A model generated the notes under the pieces. It had not been told where the DNA came from and ran no database searches. It was given only the letters and a program-made list of their open reading frames with translations. A stretch of DNA of 64,000 bases from Coenobita brevimanus (lineage: Eukaryota; Arthropoda; Malacostraca; Decapoda; Coenobitidae): contig CM064690.1 in NCBI GenBank assembly GCA_032717465.1, positions 15,031,175 through 15,095,174 on the forward strand, read 5' to 3'. Below are positions 1-10,779 of the stretch, one piece after another (within the stretch, counting starts at the first letter, position 1; every line of letters starts with the position of its first letter). Made by a program: the position numbers and the translations under genes.

Positions 1-284
1 CTGTAGTGGACGGACAGGCCGGCCAAGAACAACAACAACGTGGCGGCATTAATATGCACATATGCCACCAGGGACGCGCGGTGATTGGTTGTTGGGTCGC
101 GATTTTCAATTTGAATGCCACGGTTTACAGTTCTCAGAAAAGGCCCACTTGGGTGCCTAGATCCGTGATTTTCGTGACTTAACAGTGATTTAAGGTTGCC
201 AGCAGTCTGACGGCCACCTAGCCGTGATGTACAAATCCGTGATTTATGAACACGCGATTTACGAGGATTGAGTGTATACACATA
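1..284. repeat. Probable end of another DNA transposon; no gene
   Basis: No protein similarity is visible. Short phrases recur here (for example 'atccgtgatt' and 'cacgcgattt'), which resembles subterminal repeats of pogo-type elements. The stretch stops exactly where the P0 element begins. I read it as sequence flanking P0, possibly the end of another pogo-like element whose left part lies outside the window. Confidence 0.3.
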
Positions 285-458
285 CATAGGTAAGCCCTTA
301 ATTCACGTGAACTTTTTTCACGCGATTTTGGTTATCCACGAATTTTTCGTACAATAATTAAAACATAAAATTATAGTATTCAAATAAATAATTTTAATGT
401 ACATGAGAAATAAATAAAATATAAAAATGCCTACCTGCTGCCCATGTGCATACATATA

Positions 459-462
<4 letters not shown>

Positions 463-492
<30 letters not shown>
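463..492. repeat. (TG)n microsatellite
   Basis: About 15 uninterrupted TG units lie in the 5' non-coding part of P0. The open frames across it on both strands are only repeats of Cys-Val or His-Thr and are not genes. Confidence 0.95.
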
Positions 493-494
<2 letters not shown>

Positions 495-616
495 AGGTTG
501 GTCTACCACGCACCACAGTCAGTTTGAATCTGACGGTCGAACCATGCGTGACTCGCTAATGGTTATTTGTGACTTATTTTTCTGCCTTTCAGTGATTGCT
601 TTCCTTGTCTGCCAAC

Positions 617-720
617 ATGGGGCCTAAGCGTAATGCTAGTGATGCATGTGGTAACACACCAAAACGAACTAGTAAAGTGATGTTGCTGACAGAGAAAGTT
701 AAAGTGTTGGACAAACTTAA
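617..720 (+). pseudogene. Tigger/pogo transposase, N-terminal fragment
   Basis: The frame starts MGPKRNASDACGNTPKRTSK and continues to VKVLDKL, the start of the N-terminal psq/CENP-B helix-turn-helix of Tigger-type transposases. It is cut at a TTAA by PB-A1. After that insert, at 2503, the frame resumes as KGGMSAT, so deleting the insert and one TTAA restores the helix-turn-helix reading frame. More of the domain lies at 11045-11300. The CENP-B, DDE and C-terminal parts are not found, so this is dead. ATG 617 is chosen because the conserved basic start follows it directly. Confidence 0.8.
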
Positions 721-2498
721 CCCCTTAACCGCGGGGCGTCACTTTCGTGACGCTTGGGAGCAAGGGATCATACCGCGGGGCGTCGCTTTTGTGATTCTGT
801 GTTATTTTGAATTCACCCGGGCTTCCAAGTGGGGCCTTGTATCATCTATCAGTACTGCCAATGTCCAACACTAGTCAGCACTCCTAATCTCATCTGTACT
901 CCCATCCATTGTTGACAATTTAGCCATTTCTCCCCGATCTTGACTCCCCTCCCTACCCCCCCTCCATTACCCTATCCTCTCGCCTGCCCGGCCGTGCTAC
1001 ACTAAGTAAATCTTCCCTGGAATTTTTCACTGATTTCATCCATTGAAATAAGCCCTATGCCCTATTCTTATACCAAATAATATATACAAGAAAGAAATAA
1101 GGTATGTGAGAGTGCCATACACCTGGAATTGGCTAATTATCACCTGACAACACCTCACGTGCACTTGTTCGCTAATTTTCGCTGTTTATTTCCCCTTGAA
1201 ATATGCCGTATAATCTATTTTCGTAATAAATATACATATAAGGAGGGAAGGGAGAAGCCTAAGTGATATTTACATTCACCTTGAACTACCTAATTTATAA
1301 TGTATTGTCTAGATTTCCTGCCAATCATTTCACTGCTATAAATTAGCTGTGTCAAGAGGCTGACATTGGCAGTAATGAATTTCCCTAGGTAGGCCACCAC
1401 CCCGGCCCACCCTTATCAGTTCACTCTCATCTTCCAAAGTGGAGGTACGTCTGTTCGCTCTTGCTAGCTTCAGGGACATTTCACCCCCACGCAAAGGGCC
1501 GTGTGACATTTACCCCCTACTAAACCTCGTGTGGAAAGAGGTAAAGGGCTGCCAATAATAAAAGAGTGACTACGATCTTTCTATTGAGTAAAACAGTGCA
1601 AGTGGAATTGTAAATAATGTGTAAATAATGTGTAAAGAGCAAGTGAAAGTAATGAATGTAAATATACGTGAACAGTGGAAAATAGTTTTATAAGTTACTT
1701 CAAGTGACAGTGCATAACACAGTGTAAATAAAATAGAAATGTAAATAACGTAAATAAACTAGAGAACGTAAATAGAAATGTAAATGAGTAGTATTATAAG
1801 AATACGAGTATATACCCTAGGAGTAATGAAAGTGAAAGTTTCACTCTAGCATGTCTGAATGCTATGAGTTATGAGAGTGAAGGTGAAAGTGACATTCACT
1901 CTCAATGCTAGTATGCAGGACGAGAAAGTGAATGCTACGTATTTTACTGAAAGAAATTGAATCCCTACAGTGACAATAAACTAGTACTACTGAAGGAAAT
2001 TAATGGATAAAGACTGTAGATATATATAAGTGTTATATAGTTATAGAAATATAAAGTGTGAGGGGTTTTATGAATAATTAATGACAGAGTACCAAGAGCG
2101 AACTAGCGCAAGTGCGACGGTCAGACGCACTCGTAATTTTCATTGCTTTCACAGTGTTTTTTTTTTTTGGAGTATGGATCCCAAACTACTTGAAAATCAT
2201 AGAGTAGTGTTTATAGTGTTAATATCTGGCTGTGGTAATCATATTACGGGTTGTTGGGAAGTGTAAAGTGGAGACTTTGTTACCCAACTTCAGAGGTCTC
2301 CACAAGTCCTACGGTAACCGACGAAGGCTCAACAAACATTCCAGGAGAAAGCTGAAGGTATGTGCCATAAGCACATGTAATTTTAATATTCTAGGACTAA
2401 TAACTGATTTTTGGCAAATATTTTTTGAGAGTCTGTCGGAGCCCGAATAACCCCGCGGCACACGCAAAACATTGGTAAACATGCCCGCGGTGTAGGGG
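721..2498. mobile_element. PB-A1: non-autonomous piggyBac-like element
   Basis: TTAA lies on both sides (717-720 and 2499-2502). The terminal inverted repeats are CCCCTTAACCGCGGG on the left and CCCCTACACCGCGGG on the reverse complement of the right, matching at 13 of 15 positions. The 1,778-bp interior is A/T-rich with recurring GTAAAT words and has no transposase. Exact TTAA duplication and C-rich ends are the signature of piggyBac transposition. Sister copies lie at 4819-6784 and 62657 onward. Confidence 0.88.
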
Positions 2499-2752
2499 TT
2501 AAGGGAGGAATGTCGGCGACAATTCTTCGTCAGGACAATTCCCCGTCATTTACATACCAGTTTATTTAGCAAGTACAGTACACTAGTTTTTTACTTATAT
2601 GAGCAGTGCTGGGCAGGTGCGCAAAAACTTGCGCAAAGCGCAATTGCGCACACTTGCGTTCCGGTGATATCGTTTGCGCATTGCGCACTGCACGAGACCA
2701 TGCGCAATTTTGCACTTGCGCACATGAAAAGGGCAGATGCGCAAGCGCAAAC

Positions 2753-3104
2753 TTATGAAATTACCATTTTGGGTGATTTTAACATACACAATGTTGAATG
2801 GTTATTGCATTCTGCCCGGACTGACGACGCTGGTCTAGAATGCGAGCTGTTTGCGGAATCATTTAATCTCACCCAGTTGGTAAAGCAACCAACCAGAATA
2901 CCTGATAATCCTGACCATAATGCCCATCTCTTGGATTTATTCTTGACAAATAATCCAGATCAATACAGGATAGAGGTACTGTCGCCACTTGGATCCTCTG
3001 ACCACAATCTCATCAATGCCTCATTAGTTAACCCTCCTACACCTCCCCATTCCGAACCTGTCATGGTGACCCGATGGCACTTTGACAGACTGGGATGGAT
3101 TTAG
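2753..3104 (+). pseudogene. LINE A1 endonuclease domain, C-terminal part
   Basis: The frame carries the APE-type endonuclease motif ILGDFN and the later SSDHNLI motif. In intact elements this domain nicks target DNA to prime reverse transcription. The first half of the domain is missing through 5' truncation. The frame closes at 3104 and the continuation (sequence matching WQSFFSSDVNSTQ in copy A3) resumes from 3126 in another frame, so a small indel separates endonuclease and RT. Confidence 0.8.
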
Positions 3105-3125
3105 AAAATATCTTGCTGATGTTCC

Positions 3126-4814
3126 ATGGCAGTCTTCTCTAGTGATCCCAATTCTACCCAGTCCCACATTTGCGACTTAATACTAGCTGGTATGGATTTA
3201 TTCATACCAAGTCAACAATTCACTAAAAGATCAAACTCTCCAAAATGGTTTGATGGCAATTGTGCCAGAGCAACAGCCCAAAAGTCATTAGCATATAACT
3301 CTTATTTAAAATCAAAAACATCTGAATCACTCTCCCAGTTTAAAATTGCTAGAAATCATGCAAAAGCTGTATTAAATCTATCTAAATCAAACTTTCTTCA
3401 AAAGCAAGCATCAAAACTACTTAACAACCCTAATGACAGTAGAATATTCTGGTCAACTCTTAATTCTTTCAATAATAACTTTAACAAGTCATCTTCCATT
3501 CCCCCACTAAAATCTTCAGATGGCAATATTACAAATGACCCAGGTGGGAAAGCAGATATCTTTGCTAGTACCTTTGCAAGAAACTCTACCATAGATGATA
3601 CCAGCCAGAATGTCTCAGTACTGGTAATTGATTCTCCCGAAATTGCCCCACTTAAAATACAGACAAGATTCGTAAAATCCATCCTAGACAATTTACCTAC
3701 CAACAAAGCTCCAGGCCCAGATGGAATTCCGCCAATTGTTTTGAAAAAGTGTTCTCCTGAACTTGCCTCTGTCCTAGCTAAATTATTCAGACTATGCATA
3801 CATACTTCTTTATTCCCAAATTCATGGAAAGAAGCCAATATCCACCCAGTTCCAAAGAAAGGAAGTTCGTCTGACCCCTCCAATTACAGACCAATAGCTG
3901 TCACATCTTCTCTTGGTAAGGTATTTGAAACTTTAATTAATAAGCATATTGTTAAACATCTTGAATCCAACAACTTAATAAGTGATAGACAATACGGTTT
4001 TCGCCACAAAAGATCCACCATTGACATACTCAGTCTCTTAACTCATACCATCCATCAGTCAATTGATCTTTTTGGAGAAACTCATGCAGTAGCTCTTGAT
4101 ATCTCTAAAGCTTTCGACAGAGTATGGCACCGTTCCCTGCTTTCCAAACTCCCTTGCTATGGACTAACGTCTTTTGTTCCTTTGATTTCTTCTTATCTTA
4201 GTGACAGGAAAATGAGAGTAAAAGTAGATGATGTATATTCAAATTTCCACTCAGTTAACGCCGGCGTGCCGCAGGGATCAGTTCTGGCGCCAACCCTATT
4301 TCTGGTTCATATTAATGATCTCTTATCTGTCACTCACAGTCCCATTCACTCATATGCAGATGACTCAACACTACATAGTTCATTCACACTCAGACATCCA
4401 ATTACAAAGTCTAATATCTCTACCTCTCAACTCAGTACAGCCATCTCCATAAATCAGGATCTATCTACAATCAGTGAATGGGGACAAAACAACCTTGTCT
4501 CTTTTAATGCTAGTAAAACTAAATATATACAGTTTACTAATAGACAGATATTGCCAGATTCGTACATTACCTTCAGTGCTACTAATATTCCCATCTCCAA
4601 AAGTATTGAAATTCTTGGTGTCTCACTTAACAGTGCCCTCAGCTGGACCTCTCATGTCAGATCACTTGCTAAAACCGCCTCAAAGAAACTTGGATTATTG
4701 TACAGAGTCCGTAACTTCTTCGCCGATGAGCAGTTGGCTATAATTTATAAGAGTCATGTGCGCTCTCAGCTTGAATATTGCTCACCCTTGTGGGATGGTT
4801 GTGGAGAGGTTGCA
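3126..4814 (+). pseudogene. LINE A1 reverse transcriptase
   Basis: Over 560 codons are open. RT motifs in order are NYRPIAVTSSLGKVFE (palm entry), ALDISKAFDRVW near residue 324 with the first catalytic Asp, GVPQGSVLAPTLF near 380, and SYADDSTL near 409 with the catalytic Asp pair. The enzyme would copy its RNA at a nicked target. The frame is broken where PB-A2 enters at TTAA (4815-4818). After removing the insert it continues as LRQLDKIQNKAVRIINNP from 6785. It lacks a start and an intact endonuclease, so it cannot move itself. Confidence 0.88.
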
Positions 4815-4818
4815 TTAA

Positions 4819-6784
4819 CCCCTTAACCGCGGGGCGTCACTTTCATGACGCTTGGGAGCAAGGGATCATACCGCGGGGCGTCGCTTTTGTGTTTCTGTGT
4901 TATTTTGAATTCAGCCGGGCTTCCAAGTGGGGGCTTGTATCATCTATCAGTACTGCCAGTGTCCAACACTAGTCAGCACTCCTAATCTCATCTGTACTCC
5001 CATCCATTGTTGACAATTTAGCCATTTCTCCCCGTTCTTGACTCCCCTCCCTACCCCCCCTCCATTACCCTATCCTCTCGCCTGCCCGGCCATGCTACGC
5101 TAAGTAAATCTTCCCTGGAATTTTTCACTGATTTCATCCATTGAAATAAGCCCTATGTCGTATTCTTATACCAAATAATATATGCAAGAGAGAAATAAGG
5201 TAAGTGAGAGTGCCATACACCTGGAATTGGCTAATTATCACCTGACAGCACCTCACGTGCACTCGTTCGTCAATTTTCGCTGTTTTTTTCCCCTTGAAAT
5301 ATGCCGTATAATCTATTTTCGTAATAAATATACATGTAAGGAGGGAAGGGAGAAGCCTAAGTGATATTTACATTCACCTGGAACTACCTAATTTATAATG
5401 TATTGTCTAGATTTCCTGCCAATCATATTAGTGCTACACAAAGCTGTTTCAAGATTTAACATTGGTAGCTCTGATTATATATCTCCTAAGTAGGCCTCTA
5501 ATCTATTTTCGTAATAAACATACATGTAAGGAGGGAAGGGAATAGCCTAAGTGATATTTACATTCACCTGGAACTACCAAATTTATAATGTATTGTCTAG
5601 ATTTCCTGCCAATCATATCAGTGCTAGACTTAGCTGTTTCAAGAGCTACGTTGGTAGTGCTGAATAACCCTCAAGTAGGCCTCAACCCGGGCCGGCCCTC
5701 CTAGCAGTTCTCTCTCAGATTCCGAAGAGGAGGTACGGCTCATCCTCTTGCTGACTTCAGGGCCTTTTTTCACCCCCATGCAAGGGCCCTGTGACCTTTA
5801 CCCCCTACTAAACCTCGCTAAACCTCGTGTGGAAAGAGGTAAAGGGCTGACAATTGATAAAAGAGTGACTACGATCTTTCTATTGAGTAAAACAGTGCAA
5901 GTGGAATTGTAAATAATGTGCAAACAGCAAGTGAAAGTAATGAATGTAAATATACTTGAACAATGGAAAATAGCTTTATAAGTTACTTCAAGTGACAGTG
6001 CATAACACAGTGTAAATAAAATAGAAATGTAAATAACGTAAATAAAATAGAGAACGTAAATAGAAATGTAAATGAGTAGTATTATAAGATTACAAGTATA
6101 TACCCTAGGAGTAATGAAAGTGAAAGTTTCACTATAGCATGTCTGAATACTATGAGTTATGAGAGTGAAGATGAAAGTGACATTCACTCTCAATGCCAGT
6201 ATACAGGACGAGAAAGTGAATGCTACGTATTTTACTGAAAGAAATTGAATCCCTACAGTGGCAATAAACTAATACTACTGAAGGAAACTTATGGATAAAG
6301 ACTGTAGATATATATAAGTGTTATGTAGTTATAGAAATATAAAGTGTGAGGGGTTTTATGAATAATAAATGACAGAGTACCAAGAGCGAACTAGCGGAAG
6401 TGCGGCGGTCAGACGCGCTCATAATTTTCATTGCTTTCACAGTGGATTTTTTTTGGAGTATGGATCCCAAACTACTTGAAAATCATAGAGTAGTATTTAT
6501 AGTGTTTATATCTGGCTGTGGTAATCATATTACGGGTTGTCGGGAACTGTAAAGTGGAGACTTCGTTACCCAACTTCAGAAGTCTCCACAAGTCCTACGG
6601 TAACTGACGAAGGCTCAACAAACATTCCAGGAGAAAGCTGAAGGTATGTGCCATAATCATATATAATTTTAATATTCTAGGACTAATAACTGATTTTTGG
6701 CTAATATTTTTTGAGAGTCTGTCGGAGCCCGAATAACCCCGCGGCACACGCAAAACATCGGTAAACATGCCCGCGGTGTAGGGG
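4819..6784. mobile_element. PB-A2: non-autonomous piggyBac-like element, long form
   Basis: TTAA lies at 4815-4818 and 6785-6788. The ends are CCCCTTAACCGCGGGG and, on the right, CCGCGGTGTAGGGG. It is nearly collinear with PB-A1 but 188 bp longer, because a segment of about 192 bp beginning near 5310 (taatctattttcgtaata) is repeated from about 5502. PB-A3 at the window end has the same duplication. No transposase is encoded. Confidence 0.88.
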
Positions 6785-7174
6785 TTAAGACAACTAGACA
6801 AAATTCAGAATAAAGCTGTTAGAATCATTAACAACCCTGCCATTACATATAAACTACCTCCCCTGCAAGTAAGAAGGAATGTTGCCTCCCGTGCATTATT
6901 TTACAGATATTTTTTTGGCAAATGCTCAGACTAAGTTGCGTCCATGGTGCCACCTCTCCATGCCTTCCCTCGTGCTACACGGGCATCTGGTAGCGCTCAT
7001 GACTGGAATGTCACTCAACCATATTGCAGAACTTCTGCCTATCAGAATTCTTTCATTCCCCGAACTGCATCTCTCTGGAACTCGCTTCCCCAGAGTTGTT
7101 TTCCTCCAAATTTCAACCTACAACTGTTCAAGTGTAACTGTTACAGATATTTTATGAACAGAGGACACCAGTAA
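6785..7174 (+). pseudogene. LINE A1, C-terminal end of ORF2
   Basis: This continues the RT protein after PB-A2. It reads LDKIQNKAVRIINNPAI, then RNVASRALFYRYFFGKCSD, and later in a shifted frame the conserved LWNSLPQSCFPPNFNLQLFK block typical of jockey-like C-termini, ending YFMNRGHQ. A frameshift lies near 6930. The same C-terminus is seen in copy A3 at 18886. Confidence 0.8.
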
Positions 7175-7228
7175 TCTGGTGTATGGATTTTTTTTTTATT
7201 CCCCATTTGTTTTTCCTTCCTCCGTTCT

Positions 7229-7235
<7 letters not shown>

Positions 7236-7267
<32 letters not shown>
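7236..7267 (+). repeat. Poly(A) tail of LINE A1
   Basis: A run of 32 A lies directly downstream of the LINE A1 3' UTR and directly upstream of hAT GCGC sequence, as expected for target-primed reverse transcription. Confidence 0.85.
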
Positions 7268-7270
<3 letters not shown>

Positions 7271-7640
7271 CGCTTGCGCACCTGCCTTGTGGATTGCGCA
7301 CTGCGTAATCCAAGGGACACGTGGTCTTGGGAGCTTCCCGCCTGGCTGGACAATGGATGGGGGAGGCTGGGCGGGTCTCGAGTGTGGGTTGGTGGGGGGA
7401 GGAGGGAGGGAAGGGGGTAGTAACTTTTCTTAATATGCTTCAACAGATATAATGTATTTTTAACATTTTTTAAATTATTATTATTAGTAAATAATAATTA
7501 ATATACATTATTTATTAAGATTAGCACACGCAATTCCTTACAAAATCCATTAAAACATATTATTTCAATCAAATACCCACATCCTAATAATTTATTAGAC
7601 TGTGGATATTTGGTTTAAATACTCTGTTTTCGTTATTTTT
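7268..7640. other. hAT interior, no gene
   Basis: It opens with GCGCTTGCGCACC sequence of the hAT element, then a G-rich stretch (7335-7425), then A/T-rich sequence. The open frames across it are low-complexity. I see no gene. Confidence 0.5.
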
Positions 7641-8215
7641 TATTTTTTGTAACGAATTACATATGCTATTGTATATCTATATTGAATTATTAAGTAAATT
7701 ATCTTGACAAGACAAGAGAGAGAGAGAGAGATAAAGAGCATTATTCTGAGAGAGAGAGAGAGAGAGAGAATAAATACGTTTCATGATTTTTTATTTTTTG
7801 TAATGAATTACAAATGCTATTGTATATCTACAGTATATTGAATTATTAAATAAATTGTCTTGACAAGACAAGAGAGAGAGAGAGATAAAGATCATTATTC
7901 TGAGAGAGAGAGAGAGAGAGAGTAAATACGGGAGTGGCAAAGGAACGTCCCTTTGAGTGTGTAGATAAGGCATAAACTTCTTCCCTCTTCTCTCTCTTAT
8001 TCTCCATTCCTTCCCTCCTCTCTTATTCTCCATTTCCTCCCTCCTCTGTCGGAGAGAGAGAGAGAGTAAATACGGGAGTGGCAAAGGAGCGTCCTTTGAG
8101 TGTGGATTAGGCATAAACTTCGTCCCTCTTCTGTCTCTTATTCTCCATTCCTTCCCTCCTCTCTCTCTTATTCTCCATTCCCTCCCTCCTGTGTCGGAGA
8201 GAGAGAGAGAGTTGA
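7641..8215. repeat. Two tandem duplications with (GA)n tracts
   Basis: A block of about 150 bp (tattttttgtaa, tgctattgtatatct, tcttgacaagacaa, GA tract) occurs at about 7640-7775 and again at 7790-7930. Next to it a block of about 145 bp (taaatacgggagtggcaaag through ctccctcctctgtcgg) occurs twice between 7922 and 8200. Each copy begins or ends in a GA run, suggesting slippage or unequal exchange at GA tracts. Confidence 0.85.
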
Positions 8216-8230
8216 TGATACAGTAATCAC

Positions 8231-10144
8231 GTGATCTTTGCCAATGCCTTGGTAAATATAGGCTGTTTTTCCTGGACAATGACCTACTGTACCTCAGTCA
8301 ACGCGGGTGGTGGGCAGGTTGCTACTTTAGTAAGTTATTTAATTATAGTTGGTCGGAGGAATGTAATTGTTAAACCAACTTCTTTATCTGATGCCCAATT
8401 GGCTTCTGATTTTGCTTCATTTTTTACAAGTAAGATATCTCGAATAAGAAGTGATTTAGACAGCAGTTCTCCTAGTGAAGCGTACTCAGTTGACTTCCAG
8501 CCACGGTGCACCGGGGATCATTTGCTTTCAACATTTCATCCACTGGATGTAAACAAAGTCAAATGTTACATCAGAGAACTTAATAAAACATTTTGCTCAC
8601 TCGATCCATGTAACATGTCACAACTGCCTGATGTGTATGAGCATGCTGCAGACTTTATCTGCAACATAATAAATAGATGCTTCTTAGAAAGTAATTTTGT
8701 GCAGTCTGAGAAACGTGCTTTGCTTAGGCCCCTAATTAAGAAACCTGGCCTTGATGTCGGGAGCATGACAAATTATCGTCCTGTCTCTAACCTGTCTTTT
8801 TTATCCAAGATTATTGAGCGGGCCATTCTCGACCAACTCTTACCACTACTGGAACACAACAGAGTTGTTCCTGTTGTTCAATCAGCATACAGAAAATACC
8901 ATTCAACTGAAACTGCACTAACAAGGATTCAGAGTGACTTGGTGGCAAACACTTGTAGTGGGATGTCCTCTCTCCTAGTTCTTTTGGATCTGTCTGCAGC
9001 TTTTGATACAGTAGATCATAAACTATTGTTGGATGATCTGTATTTTTATGGCGTTCGTGATAGTGCCCTTTTGCTCCTTAAGTCGTATCTGTCGGACAGA
9101 TCTCAGAGAGTGGTTGTTGATTACGCTAGCTCTGATTCTGCTCCTCTTCTATTTGGAGTCCCTCAAGGATCAGTTTTGGGTCCAATTCTATTTACTATCT
9201 ACACAAGTAGTTTATCGTCTCTACTTGATGCTCATGATGTGTCCTATCATTTTTATGTTGATGACACCCAGCTCTATGTTAAGATGTCAGATATCAACGA
9301 TACTAAGACAAAGTTTGAATATCTAATGTCTGATATTAAGATCTGGATGGCTAAGAAGAAACTTAAGCTGAATGATGGTAAAACTGAGATCATCATCATC
9401 AGAGGAAACAGAAGGGGTGATGACACTGACAATGCCCTGGCTTTGAACATTGGCGTGTCACAGCTGCATCCAGTCAGTTCTGTTCGAAATTCGGGTGTTT
9501 ACTTTAATTCTAAGGTAAATTACAAAGAACATATTAATCAGGTTGTAAGAGGGTGTAACTTGCATATCAGAAATCTGTACTCTGTGAGAAGATTCCTGAA
9601 TAGACGGTGCCTCTTAGCATTGGTCCATGCAGTGGTCTTGTCTCGTGTTGATTATTGTAATTCACTGTGGGTTGGTCTTCCAAATATTATACTAACAAAA
9701 GTTCAGTCTGTGTTGAACAGGGTGGCACGGCTTATCTTTGGTCTCCCCCCGAGAACCTCAACTACCCCGTTTCTGATTGAGTTGCATTGGTTACTAGTAA
9801 AGGCTAGAACTGAATTTAAACTGTGTCTTATTACATTCAAGGTTCTTAAGTTTGGTGAACCGAAGTATCTTGCTGAATTGTTAAAACTCCCATCGACACA
9901 CCCGGGTGTGATGTTACGCAGTGAAGATGATTCCTCGCGTCTTGATGAGCCAGGAGCCATTCACCAGTCATCTTTCTCTGATCGTTCTTTTGCATATAGA
10001 GCCCCTAGATTATATAACAGATTGCCATTGTCCATAAGACAGCTCTCTATTGTTGAATCCTTTAAGAGACAGCTGAAAGCCTTTCTTTTTTCAAAATGCT
10101 ATGACCTGGAAAGAGGTACTATGACGGATGATTATAGGGTGTAA
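8231..10144 (+). CDS. L2/CR1-like LINE reverse transcriptase, long open frame
   Basis: This is an uninterrupted frame of 637 codons. RT motifs are NYRPVSNLSFLSKIIE, LLDLSAAFDTVDH with the first catalytic Asp, GVPQGSVLGPILFTIYT, and FYVDDTQLY near residue 342 (the usual Ala of YADD is Val). The C-terminal part has RVDYCNSLW and LHWLLVKAR blocks typical of L2-like proteins. Residues before about 45 do not resemble RT and are probably upstream sequence read through, so the annotated start is not a real one. Endonuclease and ORF1 are missing, so the copy is 5'-truncated, but its openness suggests a young insertion. Confidence 0.88.
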   Translation: MIFANALVNIGCFSWTMTYCTSVNAGGGQVATLVSYLIIVGRRNVIVKPTSLSDAQLASDFASFFTSKISRIRSDLDSSSPSEAYSVDFQPRCTGDHLLSTFHPLDVNKVKCYIRELNKTFCSLDPCNMSQLPDVYEHAADFICNIINRCFLESNFVQSEKRALLRPLIKKPGLDVGSMTNYRPVSNLSFLSKIIERAILDQLLPLLEHNRVVPVVQSAYRKYHSTETALTRIQSDLVANTCSGMSSLLVLLDLSAAFDTVDHKLLLDDLYFYGVRDSALLLLKSYLSDRSQRVVVDYASSDSAPLLFGVPQGSVLGPILFTIYTSSLSSLLDAHDVSYHFYVDDTQLYVKMSDINDTKTKFEYLMSDIKIWMAKKKLKLNDGKTEIIIIRGNRRGDDTDNALALNIGVSQLHPVSSVRNSGVYFNSKVNYKEHINQVVRGCNLHIRNLYSVRRFLNRRCLLALVHAVVLSRVDYCNSLWVGLPNIILTKVQSVLNRVARLIFGLPPRTSTTPFLIELHWLLVKARTEFKLCLITFKVLKFGEPKYLAELLKLPSTHPGVMLRSEDDSSRLDEPGAIHQSSFSDRSFAYRAPRLYNRLPLSIRQLSIVESFKRQLKAFLFSKCYDLERGTMTDDYRV

Positions 10145-10308
10145 TTATTGCCACTTTCATGTATATATGATGTAGCTTGTATTATATTCAAGAAATGTCA
10201 CAATTCTTGTAATTGTAAAAATAATGTATGTGTGTCGAGTGCTAGTGAATTCCCAAAAGGAAGAACTGGCGCTTTTGAGAAAAAAAAGGCCAGATTATTA
10301 TTATTTAT
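8310..10308 (+). mobile_element. L2/CR1-like LINE, 5'-truncated
   Basis: The element carries the RT frame above, a short 3' UTR (cccaaaaggaagaactggcg) and ends in an A/T-rich (ATT)n-like tail near 10290-10308, as L2-type elements do instead of poly(A). It lies inside the hAT-like element. The 5' boundary is approximate. Confidence 0.75.
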
Positions 10309-10530
10309 TACCAATATATATTTTACAGTAATTCCCACAAAGATATGCAAATGATTTGCGCTAGCGCTTTGCGACATTTCACAAGCTAAATATTAGATTG
10401 CGCACTTGCGGAAATTACAAATAATAGAAAATAATAATAATAAATAAAAGTAAATAGGTATGCTGTTTTATTTAAAGATCTCAATATTTTTCAGTAATTC
10501 CAAAAAATATATGCAAATGGTTTGCGCTTG
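10309..10530. repeat. hAT subterminal repeat unit
   Basis: The phrase cagtaattcc, atatgcaaatg, tttgcgc and gcgacatt occurs first at about 10327-10400 and again at 10492-10530 plus 10780-10840 (split by B1). So this hAT end carries a tandem duplication of about 150 bp rich in TTGCGC/GCGCAA words. Confidence 0.6.
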
Positions 10531-10779
10531 GCCATGTGGAGAGGATGGAGGGTGAAAGCCTGACGAAGAGAGTGTATGTGAGTGAGGTGGAGGGGGGAAG
10601 AGGGAGGGGGAGGCCGAGGATGAGATGGAGGGATGGGGTGGAGAGGTATATGAGAGAGGGGGGTGTGAGTTGGGAGCAGGGGAGTGAAATGGCGGGTGAC
10701 AGGGCGACTTGGAGGCGATTTGTTTGTGGCCACCCCAAACGGGATTGAGGCGTCTGGCAATAGATAGATAGATAGATAG
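10531..10779 (+). mobile_element. B1: 3' fragment of an RTE-B LINE with target duplication
   Basis: This is a severely 5'-truncated copy that encodes only the last ~65 residues of the RTE-B protein (frame 10536-10748: MEGESLTKRVYVSEVEGG to CGHPKRD). It ends in the diagnostic GGCGTCTGGCAATAGATAG tail. The 10-bp sequence TTTGCGCTTG flanks it exactly at 10521-10530 and 10780-10789, a perfect target-site duplication inside the hAT end. Confidence 0.92.

Larger units (their letters stand above)
2752..7267 (+). mobile_element. LINE A1: 5'-truncated jockey-like retrotransposon
   Basis: The copy starts inside the endonuclease domain (ITILGDFN), runs through reverse transcriptase and its C-terminal region to a stop at 7174, and ends with a 3' UTR containing TAATCTGGTG and a poly(A) tail at 7236-7267. 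GCGCAA-type hAT sequence abuts both sides, so it inserted into the hAT element. PB-A2 interrupts it at 4815-4818. Related copies are A2 (12600-14920) and A3 (18850-35520). The RT is of the jockey/CR1 group; the exact clade would need a tree. Confidence 0.85.

Noticed and set aside
2081..2450. Two short frames in PB-A1
   Set aside because: They are not conserved in frame in PB-A2 and lack any domain.
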